Assembly: GCA_910586865.1 (NCBI GenBank)
Contig: CAJUIY010000034.1
Coordinates: 1 to 20,275 of the forward strand
Length of the DNA: 20,275 nucleotides
Direction of reading: 5' to 3'
From: an uncultured Bacilli bacterium
GTDB lineage: Bacteria; Bacillota_I; Bacilli_A; RF39; UBA660
This document shows positions 7,846-15,101 of the stretch, piece by piece. Each line of letters opens with the position of its first letter. Position 1 is the first letter of the stretch. Position numbers and translations under genes: made by a program. The notes beneath the pieces were generated by a model, which saw nothing but the letters and a program-made list of their open reading frames with translations, had not been told where the DNA came from and ran no database searches.

Positions 7846-8602
7846 CCTCTACATCTCCCTCTAATGTTTTTTTTATCTTTTTATAATTTTTTTTCTCTGT
7901 TACTTGATAGTTCTTTATCCTTTCATTTTTTCTTACCATTCTAGCATCTACTACAAAGGAGTACTTCGTAGTATTTCCAAAAAATCTTGTACAAGTAACT
8001 AAGGTAATTAAATGATCTGTTTCTTTTACATCTACATCAAATTTAAAATAACTATCATCAAGTGTTTTTTTAATATACTTTTTCGCTTCTTTTCGGTTAA
8101 TTTTCGTATTCTCGTAGTCTAATTTTTCTTCCTCCTGAAAAGAAATACCATATATTTTATATAAATAATTCTTGTTCCCTATGGTATACTGAATATATTT
8201 GTTTTTCTTTACAAAATCAGTATAAATAAAGGATAATAATTGTTCAAATCTCTTGTGATTTTTGTCCGTTATCAATGGAGTACTAGAAACATTTAATACA
8301 TTGTGTGAAAAGATAGTCACTCTTTTTGTAAGTTTCCTATCTTCTGAATAATTCCAACCTAATTCGTATTTAGGTTCTGTAACATCAGTATCGTTGTAAT
8401 ATACAATTGGAAAATCGATATTGGTCCCTTGTACTCTCAACCACCCCAAAGGGTTTATGTGATTTTTTATATTAAAATTATTTATCTTTTTCTGTCTATT
8501 TTCTACTCTATAATATGGTTTCATTATCATGGTAAAAGTGAGTCCTACCAAAACAATTAAGAAAATAGAAATCATTGTCTTTTGATACTTCCTCTGTTTC
8601 AT
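7832..8602 (-). CDS. Divergent class-B-like sortase
   Basis: The protein is 256 residues with an N-terminal membrane anchor (about 10-27), then a class B type sortase fold signature: GWLRVQGTNIDFPIVYYND (53-71), the catalytic His region TIFSHN (H100) and the catalytic Cys region LITLVTCTRF (C204). Sortases cleave a sorting motif and transpeptidate surface proteins. In SrtB the catalytic Arg lies about 10 residues after the Cys, in the strand before VVxAK. Here that position is Tyr214 or Ser215, and the nearest arginines are R206 and R221. A Lys-rich tail of about 30 residues extends beyond the core. The stop of the upstream gene (TAG) overlaps its SD (TAGAGG). No obvious substrate with a sorting signal is encoded in the window. 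Confidence 0.85.
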   Translation of the reverse strand: MKQRKYQKTMISIFLIVLVGLTFTMIMKPYYRVENRQKKINNFNIKNHINPLGWLRVQGTNIDFPIVYYNDTDVTEPKYELGWNYSEDRKLTKRVTIFSHNVLNVSSTPLITDKNHKRFEQLLSFIYTDFVKKNKYIQYTIGNKNYLYKIYGISFQEEEKLDYENTKINRKEAKKYIKKTLDDSYFKFDVDVKETDHLITLVTCTRFFGNTTKYSFVVDARMVRKNERIKNYQVTEKKNYKKIKKTLEGDVEDEKI

Positions 8603-8612
8603 AAAATTACCT

Positions 8613-10409
8613 CTATTTTGTTAACTTATAAGGATTTTCTGAGGTACCATCCCCATCTTTTATGACTACATCCTTATTTAGATAGCCTGTCAATGTTACA
8701 CCAAGTGTAACTGTTTTATCATATTCTATATCCTGAATTCCTAAAGAGGCAGTCGCAACGTAAGCAATTTTTTTATTACTTAGGCTTTCTCTTAGCCATG
8801 AAGTAACTGTATTACTCTTTGTACCTGAATATAGTTCAAAAACACTCGATGCCATTAATTTCACTTTGTAATCTTTTCCTTTTGGTTTATCACTATAATA
8901 AATCTTATCTTTATAAGTTGGGATAGTGATTGCTTTATTTACAAAATAGGATGTTTTAACATAACTAGAAATGTCATTCACAATTTTATATCCCAAATTA
9001 GTAGAACGATTTGGTTGATAACTACTAGTAGATGTATCGAATTCGGTATGATAAGTACTCTCAGCATCTTTTACTTCTCCTACCATAGAGACTTGAGTAT
9101 TTCCCTCTTCATCCTTTCCAATCACTCTCCATGTATAACCTGAGTAGGTAACATAACTTCCTGTTTTTACAATAGAAACTTTGTCGCCTTTTTTACCATT
9201 TCTTATGTTTCCTTTTAGTTGATATGGATTATCAGCAGTTCCATTTCCTTTTGAAATTATAGAGTCTTTCTTTATGTTTAATGCAGGTTTAATTCCCATT
9301 ATTTGATCAATCGATAATTCCTTGACATCATGTTCATCTGAACGGATAGAGTCATTATAAGACTTTACCCATGCCTCTTTATCGTTTTTCTTATTATAGG
9401 TCCAAGTCCCATAATTATCAGTTAAATAGGATTCTCCTTCCGAATTTCTTGATTTATTATAATCAGATATAGAAAGAAGACCAACATTTTGTTTTCTAGT
9501 ATATTTACTGCACTTCATAGAGGTTTCTGCATTTGATATTTGTTCATTACACCATTTACTCTTTACGAGATAGCTTTTTACTTTATCACTTAGTTTATTA
9601 TAGAAATAATCATTTAACCAAGAATCAATGCCTTCGTAATTGATAGATGCTAAAGCATCATTAGAAACTACTTTGACACTTCCATCCTCATTAATTCCCA
9701 CGATCCGAAATAAGATTTCATCAATTTTAATATAACCATCTTCATGAGTGCCTTGATAAGTATCTCCTCCTGATTCTTTTTTGACAATACTATTTAGTGT
9801 TTGTATGACTTTGATGGTTCTAACCTTCACTGTTTCGTTATTAAAACTATCTTTTATCGTATAAGTGACTTCATACGTACCATTTTTATTCGTATTTACT
9901 TTAGAGGAGTCAATCTTCACTTTTTTAATATCCATCTCTCCATCGGTGTTATCTTTCACACTTTCAATGCCGAGTTCTTTATACTCTTCTCCTCTATTTA
10001 AAGTTATCTCTTCCTCCCCTTTTAGTTTAATAGTAGGTCCTTCATGATCTACACTCGATTTAAACATTCCACATTCTAAATAAACATAATACTGATATTG
10101 TCCATTCTCTCTTCTAACTTTTACAAAGCTTTTATCTACATTACATTTATTTGTTGCATAAACACTATTAGGGGAAGAATCTACAAAATCCTTATCATAT
10201 AGCGTTTTCAAAGATAAAGTAGCGATTTTAGTACCAGTTGGTAATTTGCTAGTATTAATCTCATAATATCTTTTTGCCCCATTTAATACTTCTTTTTCTC
10301 TTGATTTAAAAGTAACATATGGACTTATAAAAATAAACCAAATTAATAATAAAACAATTACAATACCTACTACTAAAATTATCTTATTTTTTCTTTTTTC
10401 ATTTAGCAT
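8613..10409 (-). CDS. Membrane-anchored pilin-like surface protein with Ig-like domain and duplicated module
   Basis: The 598 residues divide as follows. A membrane helix (10-29) is followed by a pilin-like helical start (about 36-76, with EKEVLNGAKRYYEIN and TLSLKTLYDKDFVD, a layout common in type IV pilin-like proteins of Firmicutes). Cysteines at 89 and 113 may pair. A bacterial Ig-like domain of the DUF5011/Cry22 type runs from about 124 to 203 (GPTIKLKG ... GTYEVTYTIKDSFNNET). Two related modules follow (about 222-399 and 415-598). Each opens with a strand like ILFRIVGINEDGSV or YTWRVIGKDEEGNT, and each closes with GxGTxxNPYxL (388-398 and 586-596). No prepilin peptidase site is visible, so it probably stays membrane-anchored. 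Function is unknown; a surface adhesin or pilus base component fits the operon. Its SD overlaps the TAG of the upstream gene. Confidence 0.8.
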   Translation of the reverse strand: MLNEKRKNKIILVVGIVIVLLLIWFIFISPYVTFKSREKEVLNGAKRYYEINTSKLPTGTKIATLSLKTLYDKDFVDSSPNSVYATNKCNVDKSFVKVRRENGQYQYYVYLECGMFKSSVDHEGPTIKLKGEEEITLNRGEEYKELGIESVKDNTDGEMDIKKVKIDSSKVNTNKNGTYEVTYTIKDSFNNETVKVRTIKVIQTLNSIVKKESGGDTYQGTHEDGYIKIDEILFRIVGINEDGSVKVVSNDALASINYEGIDSWLNDYFYNKLSDKVKSYLVKSKWCNEQISNAETSMKCSKYTRKQNVGLLSISDYNKSRNSEGESYLTDNYGTWTYNKKNDKEAWVKSYNDSIRSDEHDVKELSIDQIMGIKPALNIKKDSIISKGNGTADNPYQLKGNIRNGKKGDKVSIVKTGSYVTYSGYTWRVIGKDEEGNTQVSMVGEVKDAESTYHTEFDTSTSSYQPNRSTNLGYKIVNDISSYVKTSYFVNKAITIPTYKDKIYYSDKPKGKDYKVKLMASSVFELYSGTKSNTVTSWLRESLSNKKIAYVATASLGIQDIEYDKTVTLGVTLTGYLNKDVVIKDGDGTSENPYKLTK

Positions 10410-10419
10410 GATAAATCTC

Positions 10420-11985
10420 CTATCTTATTTTATAAATATATTTTTGGTTACGAATCGTATAAATAAAGTTTATCTCTTTTGCTTCTTCTAGTGTATTTGG
10501 TACTTTAATATATAGATATTTTCCTAAGTATTTACTAGAATTGATGGCATTCTCTACCTTCCATTCTCTTGTAATATTCTCATTATCTCTATATACAATT
10601 TTACCATACTTCATTGAAAAGTCAATTAAATCTTCACCCTCATAATCATTTGATGAAAAATTAATTACCAGAATCTTTTTATCTTCACTTATTGTATAAT
10701 TTCTAGGAACTATCTCACACTCAGCGTCTTTATTACATACTTCGCTATTGTAGTCTACACTACTTTCAAAACTTACTTCCCTAAATGTTAAACTTTTTTC
10801 TTCTTTATTTGGATAAACAATCGTAATCTCTTCTCCTAATTTATTAGAACTATTTTGTAAAACATCAGAAGTATCATTTAGACTAAGTTTAATTTTTCTT
10901 AAATAAGAAGTAGTTGCATTTTTATATTCTTGGTAATAGAGAACAAATCGTTTTGGATCTGCTTTTTTATCCACCTTAAATACTAAAATAAATGTTTTCT
11001 TCTCATCATATTGTAGTTTTCCTTTTGGATACCCTTTTCCAATATCCAAAAAATCATTATTATAAGTATCTCCTGCAAAAGCATAACTCTTTCGACCATT
11101 TACTAATCGAAAGTCACTTGGATTAAAATTTCTAGCAGCCCCTTTATTGACTACCGTCATATTAAGAATAACAAAAGCACTGTCATTTTCTAATACATCT
11201 CCTGTTTTTCCTTTATCCGTATAATAACTTTTATGAATCGTCATTTGATAATTATTAATCGTATTTGTCTGATTTTCTTTTATGACTTTATGTGCTACTC
11301 CAAAATAGTGATAAATATTTCCAAGTAGAAAAATATTAGCCACTACAAAGAAAATATTGCAAAAGTATCGATGTTCTTGATAAAAATAAAGAAGGGAACG
11401 TTGTGTCTTTTTCAAAAGTCTTAATAAAGCATATTTATCGAATTCTACGTTTACTTCAAATTCTTCTCTATCATCTTGACTTAAATCTAAAAACTCTTCA
11501 TCAGCACTAAAGTTAAAATTTTTTAAATCTAATCCAATAACTCTAATAAGTAAAATTAAGAAAACAATATATTGAGGAATGGTGGTGATAAATAACATAT
11601 TATTTAATAGTCGAATAGAAGTAGTGGATAAATCTCCTGTATAACTATTAAAAAAGCTACGAATCGAGATTAATACAAAAAATAAAACTACATACTCTAA
11701 AATAGGAATTAAATACAGTTTCCAAGGTTTATCTTTTCTTCTTAATAAAACTAATAACATACCATTAATTACAATAACGATGATAATTATTAAGAGTAAG
11801 AATAAACCTACATATTTCTTTATTGGTTCATAATAAGGATCATAACTTAAGTAATTTAAAAAATCGGTCGTAAAGCTCGAAGTACTCATGGTTTTATAAT
11901 AAATATAAGCACATAATACGACTAATACAATATGAATCTTTTTAAAGTTTTTAATCAAAAAAGCATATGGTTTTCGAAATACCAT
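10420..11985 (-). CDS. Five-helix membrane protein with large extracytoplasmic DUF4352-like domain
   Basis: Hydrophobic helices lie at about 18-33, 57-81, 90-110, 128-152 and 208-228, with an acidic cytoplasmic loop at 153-207. Residues 240-521 form an outer beta-rich region. Its first half (ENDSAFVILNMTVVNKG ... FNPSDFRLVNG) resembles the DUF4352 immunoglobulin-like fold. No catalytic motif was found. It is the first gene of the Tad/sortase operon, with its own promoter 24 bases upstream and a strong SD (TAGGAGGGG). The last codons overlap the SD of the next gene. It may be an assembly partner or sensor for the surface machinery; this is inference from position only. Confidence 0.8.
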   Translation of the reverse strand: MVFRKPYAFLIKNFKKIHIVLVVLCAYIYYKTMSTSSFTTDFLNYLSYDPYYEPIKKYVGLFLLLIIIIVIVINGMLLVLLRRKDKPWKLYLIPILEYVVLFFVLISIRSFFNSYTGDLSTTSIRLLNNMLFITTIPQYIVFLILLIRVIGLDLKNFNFSADEEFLDLSQDDREEFEVNVEFDKYALLRLLKKTQRSLLYFYQEHRYFCNIFFVVANIFLLGNIYHYFGVAHKVIKENQTNTINNYQMTIHKSYYTDKGKTGDVLENDSAFVILNMTVVNKGAARNFNPSDFRLVNGRKSYAFAGDTYNNDFLDIGKGYPKGKLQYDEKKTFILVFKVDKKADPKRFVLYYQEYKNATTSYLRKIKLSLNDTSDVLQNSSNKLGEEITIVYPNKEEKSLTFREVSFESSVDYNSEVCNKDAECEIVPRNYTISEDKKILVINFSSNDYEGEDLIDFSMKYGKIVYRDNENITREWKVENAINSSKYLGKYLYIKVPNTLEEAKEINFIYTIRNQKYIYKIR

Positions 11986-12008
11986 GATACCCCTCCTATC
12001 TTATATTT

Positions 12009-12037
12009 ATTATAGACCAACTTATATAAAATGAAAA
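12009..12037 (-). promoter_or_regulatory. Promoter of the nine-gene Tad/sortase operon
   Basis: The minus strand shows a perfect TATAAT (-10) at 12014-12009 and TTTTCA (-35, four of six consensus matches) at 12037-12032, separated by 17 bases. The start codon of the 521-residue protein lies 24 bases downstream, after an AGGAGGGG site. No other good promoter was seen inside the operon, where gaps are at most about 30 bases. Confidence 0.75.
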
Positions 12038-12060
12038 GAAAATAATCAAAAAATAGGTAA

Positions 12061-12093
12061 AAAACCAGACTAGTACTTAATACAATCTAGTTT
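12061..12093 (-). terminator. Terminator of the DUF6056-like gene
   Basis: The inverted repeat 12067-12073 with 12087-12093 (AGACTAG / CTAGTTT, including one G-T pair) lies just after the stop codon. On the minus strand it is followed by GG and six T residues. The stem is short and weak, but its position between the gene end and the next promoter fits. Confidence 0.5.
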
Positions 12094-12094
12094 T

Positions 12095-13576
12095 TTATTT
12101 TACTTCTTTAGAATAAATAATAAGATATTTCCAATGTTTTTCTGTTAATTTAATTTCTACATTATCAGGTATCTTATAGTATTTCTTAAATTGTTTGATA
12201 TGATAATCGTTTTCTGGATTTATATTACAATTAATAAAGTAAGGGAATTTTTCAATCTCCATAATTTTACTCCCCTCATCTAATTGTTTTTTGATTGATT
12301 TTTCTAGTTCGTTTTGACACCTACTAACATTCATATACAAGGTAAAGTAACCTAACATAGTAATTCCTACTACTCCATATAGAAAGTAAATAAATAATTT
12401 TTTTACTTTGAAATAACAATCAATAATACAGATACAAGAAATAGATAACGCCATATAGGTAAATAAGCTAGTTCGATAGCCCCAAGTAGGAGATAACAAC
12501 ATAAATGTATTCGCTGAAATTCCTAGTAAGAAAAAGAAGGAAGTCTTCCACTCTTTTCGTTTTATACTATCCATGAGAAAAAGACCAAAAGAAATCACTA
12601 AGTAAGAAAGCCAATAAAGGATCAATAAAATATGATTTGGATTGATGAAAAAACTGAATTTATTTGGGTAAAAACTAGAAATAGGATAAATAAGGATGGT
12701 TATCAGTGCTACTGGTAGTAAGAATAAAAGTAATAATATTTTTATCATCTTATTTTTACCATATTTTTTTATTAGTAAGAAATTACTAGTCATACTTAAA
12801 ACTAGAAAATAAGAGTTCGCTATAAAGGTATAAAAGATAAAGTTTGGTATATTATAAATTACTTTTTCAAAAATATTTAATTGATTAAATTCCAGATTTT
12901 CTACTAAACTTCTTGCTCTACTTCCTGGAGATAATAACATAGATAAAGTGGATATTAACGAAAGAATCAAATAAAAGATAATTTCTTTATCCCATTTCTT
13001 ATTTTTCTGATATCTAAAAAGAAGAACCATTATATTTCCAGCGATTAAAGTAAGTGCCATATGTTCTACAAACATAGGAGCTAATATATTTATTCCCAGA
13101 AGAAGAATTCTTATTTTCTTATCTTGCTTTCTCTCTTCTGTTAAATAGTAAAAATAACCTAATAAAATGGGAATCACAAAAAAGTAAGTAATATTACCTG
13201 CAATCCAAGTAATAGTCTGAGAAAAAGTATAAACATTCATAAATAACACTAAAAGGAAAGATAACAGATAAACTAACTTTTTCTTCTTTGGTTTTACTAT
13301 TTGAACACCAAAATAAATCGTTAATGTAATCAAAATACTATTTACGATGTTCCACAAATATTTATGGTAGGTTAATACGTTAATTAGTATTCGACTAACA
13401 AATCTCCCTTCCCAATCAAAATACATCCCCACTGCATTTCCAATAGAATGATAAAGTCCAGTCTTTCCTACTTCATAATTTCCCCAATCATCACCAGATA
13501 TTGGTGATAAAAAAAGAATAAATAAAAAGAAAAGAAAGATTGAAATATAAAAAAATTTTTTCTTGTTCTGCTTCAT
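12095..13576 (-). CDS. DUF6056-like polytopic membrane protein (possible GT-C type glycosyltransferase)
   Basis: The protein is 493 residues with roughly eleven hydrophobic helices. After the first helix comes PISGDDWGN (25-33), followed by MYFDWEGRFVSRIL (about 51-64). This arrangement, with an acidic DDW in the first outer loop and a later aromatic-x-x-GR motif, is what I associate with DUF6056 membrane proteins and resembles lipid-linked sugar-using GT-C enzymes. A soluble C-terminal part of about 80 residues contains YFINCNINPENDYH and a terminal WKYLIIYS. The gene stands alone, with its own promoter (13609-13637) and a candidate terminator. Wall or surface polysaccharide modification is a reasonable guess, but no substrate can be named. 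Confidence 0.7.
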   Translation of the reverse strand: MKQNKKKFFYISIFLFFLFILFLSPISGDDWGNYEVGKTGLYHSIGNAVGMYFDWEGRFVSRILINVLTYHKYLWNIVNSILITLTIYFGVQIVKPKKKKLVYLLSFLLVLFMNVYTFSQTITWIAGNITYFFVIPILLGYFYYLTEERKQDKKIRILLLGINILAPMFVEHMALTLIAGNIMVLLFRYQKNKKWDKEIIFYLILSLISTLSMLLSPGSRARSLVENLEFNQLNIFEKVIYNIPNFIFYTFIANSYFLVLSMTSNFLLIKKYGKNKMIKILLLLFLLPVALITILIYPISSFYPNKFSFFINPNHILLILYWLSYLVISFGLFLMDSIKRKEWKTSFFFLLGISANTFMLLSPTWGYRTSLFTYMALSISCICIIDCYFKVKKLFIYFLYGVVGITMLGYFTLYMNVSRCQNELEKSIKKQLDEGSKIMEIEKFPYFINCNINPENDYHIKQFKKYYKIPDNVEIKLTEKHWKYLIIYSKEVK

Positions 13577-13608
13577 AGCTATCTCCTACTTTTACCTTTT
13601 CATCTACT

Positions 13609-13637
13609 ATTATATAGGAAATCATTTTTACAGTAAA
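13609..13637 (-). promoter_or_regulatory. Promoter of the DUF6056-like gene
   Basis: TATAAT at 13614-13609 and TTTACT (four of six matches to TTGACA) at 13637-13632 are separated by 17 bases on the minus strand. The start codon is 33 bases downstream behind a GTAGGAG ribosome site. Confidence 0.7.
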
Positions 13638-13645
13638 GAAAAACA

Positions 13646-13674
13646 AAAAAGAAATATTCCTCCTATTTCTTTTT
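13646..13674 (-). terminator. Terminator after the 85-residue protein gene
   Basis: A 10-base-pair perfect stem (AAAAAGAAAT / ATTTCTTTTT, 13646-13655 with 13665-13674) has a 9-base loop and runs into a T-rich tract on the minus strand. It lies 15 bases after the stop codon. The stem has only one G-C pair, so strength is uncertain. Confidence 0.5.
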
Positions 13675-13688
13675 CTTTGTAAATTAAC

Positions 13689-13946
13689 TTAAAAATCTTT
13701 TAACATCTCTACCATTACTTCTTGTGATTTTTTCATAAATAGTGGAAAAAGGGTTTGAAGAAGTTCACTATCCTTTACCTCTATCATTGACTCTTTTTCA
13801 ACGTTTTCATAACATATCTTTATTTCTTTTCCCGTTTCAATATCTAGTAAATAATAATACGTCTTATTTTCATAAGTAATTTTACTTATTACTAAATATT
13901 TTTTATGATTACTTAGTGTAATTTTATCATTAATATTAATGTCCAT
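13689..13946 (-). CDS. Small beta-rich protein of unknown function, DUF1292-like
   Basis: The 85-residue soluble protein has alternating strands: KITLSNHKKYLVISKITYENKTYYYLLD in pattern, then ETGKEIKICYENVEKES. This resembles the short DUF1292 (YrzB) family, in which a small beta sheet carries a YEGKxYYxL motif. Here it is YENKTYYYL at about residues 24-32. A helical C-terminus follows. The start overlaps the end of the 185-residue membrane protein gene by 11 bases, with GGGAAG as the ribosome site inside that gene, so the two are co-translated. Function is unknown. The DUF1292 comparison is by eye only. Confidence 0.65.
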   Translation of the reverse strand: MDININDKITLSNHKKYLVISKITYENKTYYYLLDIETGKEIKICYENVEKESMIEVKDSELLQTLFPLFMKKSQEVMVEMLKDF

Positions 13947-14493
13947 AAGCTATACTTCCCATATGGGTAGGAGTTTTCCTTTTCATCTTTACATTTTCCT
14001 TTTGTAAAGTCTCATTGGATAGTTTTTTTATTTCGTTACTATAAAATTCTTCATTTAACATGGACTCTATCAATCCATAGGCAAGCATAATGGTAGGAAC
14101 TGCAAATGCTAGAGGTGCGAAAAGACAACCACCCATTGCTAATACTGTAGATATTGCATAAATATTTCCTTCCTTTTCATAGATATTCATCTTTTTCTTA
14201 CAAGTTTCAATTCTTTCTACTTTATACTCCTCTAAATCTTTTTGATTCTTAATCGATTTTAAATTTTCCATATCTTCTTTTATATCTTTTGTGATTTCCT
14301 TGCTACTTTGTGCCGTTGTAAAATATACTAGCGAACTAAATAGAAAGAGTGGATTGAATGTTATTAAAGAAAATCCTAAATCAAATCCAGCAAAAATGTA
14401 TTGCAACAATAATACACTTTCTTTCCCACCTAAACATTTTGATTGTTTTTCAATTCTTTCAATTTTAAATTCATTTATTTCGTTTAAATCCAT
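13936..14493 (-). CDS. Hypothetical membrane protein with two hydrophobic regions
   Basis: The family is not recognised. The 185 residues have an N-terminal charged helix, a hydrophobic region (about 28-58, perhaps a hairpin), a highly charged middle (about 60-105, Lys/Glu-rich and probably helical), a second hydrophobic region (about 108-146, Gly/Ala-rich) and a charged tail. The repeated use of FKIERIEK and YKVERIETCKKK before each hydrophobic region (about residues 9-16 and 90-101) suggests an internal duplication of a helix-plus-membrane unit. It is the first gene of a two-gene operon with an excellent promoter (14523-14551) and a GGGGG-rich SD. Confidence 0.65.
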   Translation of the reverse strand: MDLNEINEFKIERIEKQSKCLGGKESVLLLQYIFAGFDLGFSLITFNPLFLFSSLVYFTTAQSSKEITKDIKEDMENLKSIKNQKDLEEYKVERIETCKKKMNIYEKEGNIYAISTVLAMGGCLFAPLAFAVPTIMLAYGLIESMLNEEFYSNEIKKLSNETLQKENVKMKRKTPTHMGSIAYGH

Positions 14494-14522
14494 AATGATA
14501 ACCCCCTTCTTGGTTTTTCTAT

Positions 14523-14551
14523 ATTATACCATATCATTATCGTATAATCAA
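14523..14551 (-). promoter_or_regulatory. Near-consensus promoter of the 185/85-residue gene pair
   Basis: TTGATT (-35, 14551-14546) and TATAAT (-10, 14528-14523) on the minus strand are separated by exactly 17 bases. This is the best promoter in the window. The start codon lies 30 bases downstream after AAGAAGGGGG. Confidence 0.8.
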
Positions 14552-14600
14552 TCGTAAAGTATAAAAATTATAAATTAGTGAGTATTAGTAAAAATCTTAA

Positions 14601-14626
14601 ATAGAACGTATTTATACGACTTCTAT
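14601..14626 (-). terminator. Terminator-like hairpin after the mazG-like unit
   Basis: On the minus strand the stem is ATAGAA plus CGTAT pairing with ATACG plus TTCTAT, eleven pairs in all, with a two-base bulge (GT) and a very small loop. TTAAGATTTTT follows. It lies just beyond the small frame that follows the mazG-like gene. The bulge and interrupted T-tract make it imperfect. Confidence 0.45.
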
Positions 14627-14632
14627 AACAGT

Positions 14633-14725
14633 CTAATAAAATTCTAAAAATCTTTCTATTAAATTAGATACAACATGAATAGTTATTACATCATCCATTT
14701 CTAACATTATCGTTTTCTTATTCAT
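14633..14725 (-). CDS. Possible 30-residue small protein overlapping the end of the mazG-like gene
   Basis: The ATG at 14725-14723 overlaps the last codons and stop of the mazG-like gene (ATGAATAA, eight bases shared). The frame runs 30 codons to TAG, beginning MNKKTIMLEMDD and ending ERFLEFY. Overlapping starts of this kind are common in coupled genes, and a hairpin terminator follows directly. There is only a weak ribosome site (AAGAG). It may be a real small gene, a remnant of a longer one, or chance in AT-rich DNA. Confidence 0.3.
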   Translation of the reverse strand: MNKKTIMLEMDDVITIHVVSNLIERFLEFY

Positions 14726-15026
14726 CAAAGATACTCTTTCTTCCATATTTTTCAGAGTTTAATTTTTCTTTTAAAATAGCACATTTCGTTAAATCAATTT
14801 CATACATATTAGCAAGGCAAATAACATAATAAAGAACATCATAAAGTTCTTCCTCTACTGTATCTTTTATACATTCACTACTTTCTAACCTTTTATCTTT
14901 TCTAATTACTTTTGCAAGTTCTCCGACTTCCTCTGTTAATTTGTAGAAATATTTATCGATAGCATTGTTTTTATGATTTATTTTTGCAATTGCTTTTTGA
15001 AGATTTTCTAATGTTATTTCACTCAT
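14718..15026 (-). CDS. MazG-like nucleotide pyrophosphohydrolase
   Basis: This all-helical NTP pyrophosphatase has 102 residues. MazG-type enzymes hydrolyse nucleoside triphosphates to the monophosphate and pyrophosphate, often clearing damaged or excess nucleotides. The metal-binding pattern is visible as EEVGE (residues 32-36) and EEELYDVLYY (58-67, with E60 and D63), the expected ExxE...ExxD layout. The length matches the short single-domain MazG-like group rather than full MazG. It has a weak promoter (15045-15073) and an SD of GAGGTG. A 190-base gap separates it from recG upstream. Confidence 0.85.
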   Translation of the reverse strand: MSEITLENLQKAIAKINHKNNAIDKYFYKLTEEVGELAKVIRKDKRLESSECIKDTVEEELYDVLYYVICLANMYEIDLTKCAILKEKLNSEKYGRKSIFDE

Positions 15027-15044
15027 ATTAACACCTCACAACTT

Positions 15045-15073
15045 ATTATACATTATCTTTTGCACTATGGAAT
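15045..15073 (-). promoter_or_regulatory. Weak promoter of the mazG-like gene
   Basis: A TATAAT -10 (15050-15045) is clear on the minus strand. The -35 at the 17-base position (ATTCCA, 15073-15068) matches consensus at only three positions. The start codon follows after GAGGTG. Confidence 0.45.
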
Positions 15074-15101
15074 CGGCTTATTTTCGGCTTATTTTAAATT
15101 C

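Noticed and set aside
13958..13967. CCCATATGGG palindrome near the end of the 185-residue protein gene
   Set aside because: It is in coding sequence and short; no promoter or stem-loop function is visible.
15074..15095. Tandem CGGCTTATTTT repeated twice
   Set aside because: Only two copies of 11 bases in intergenic DNA; too short to mean anything without further copies.
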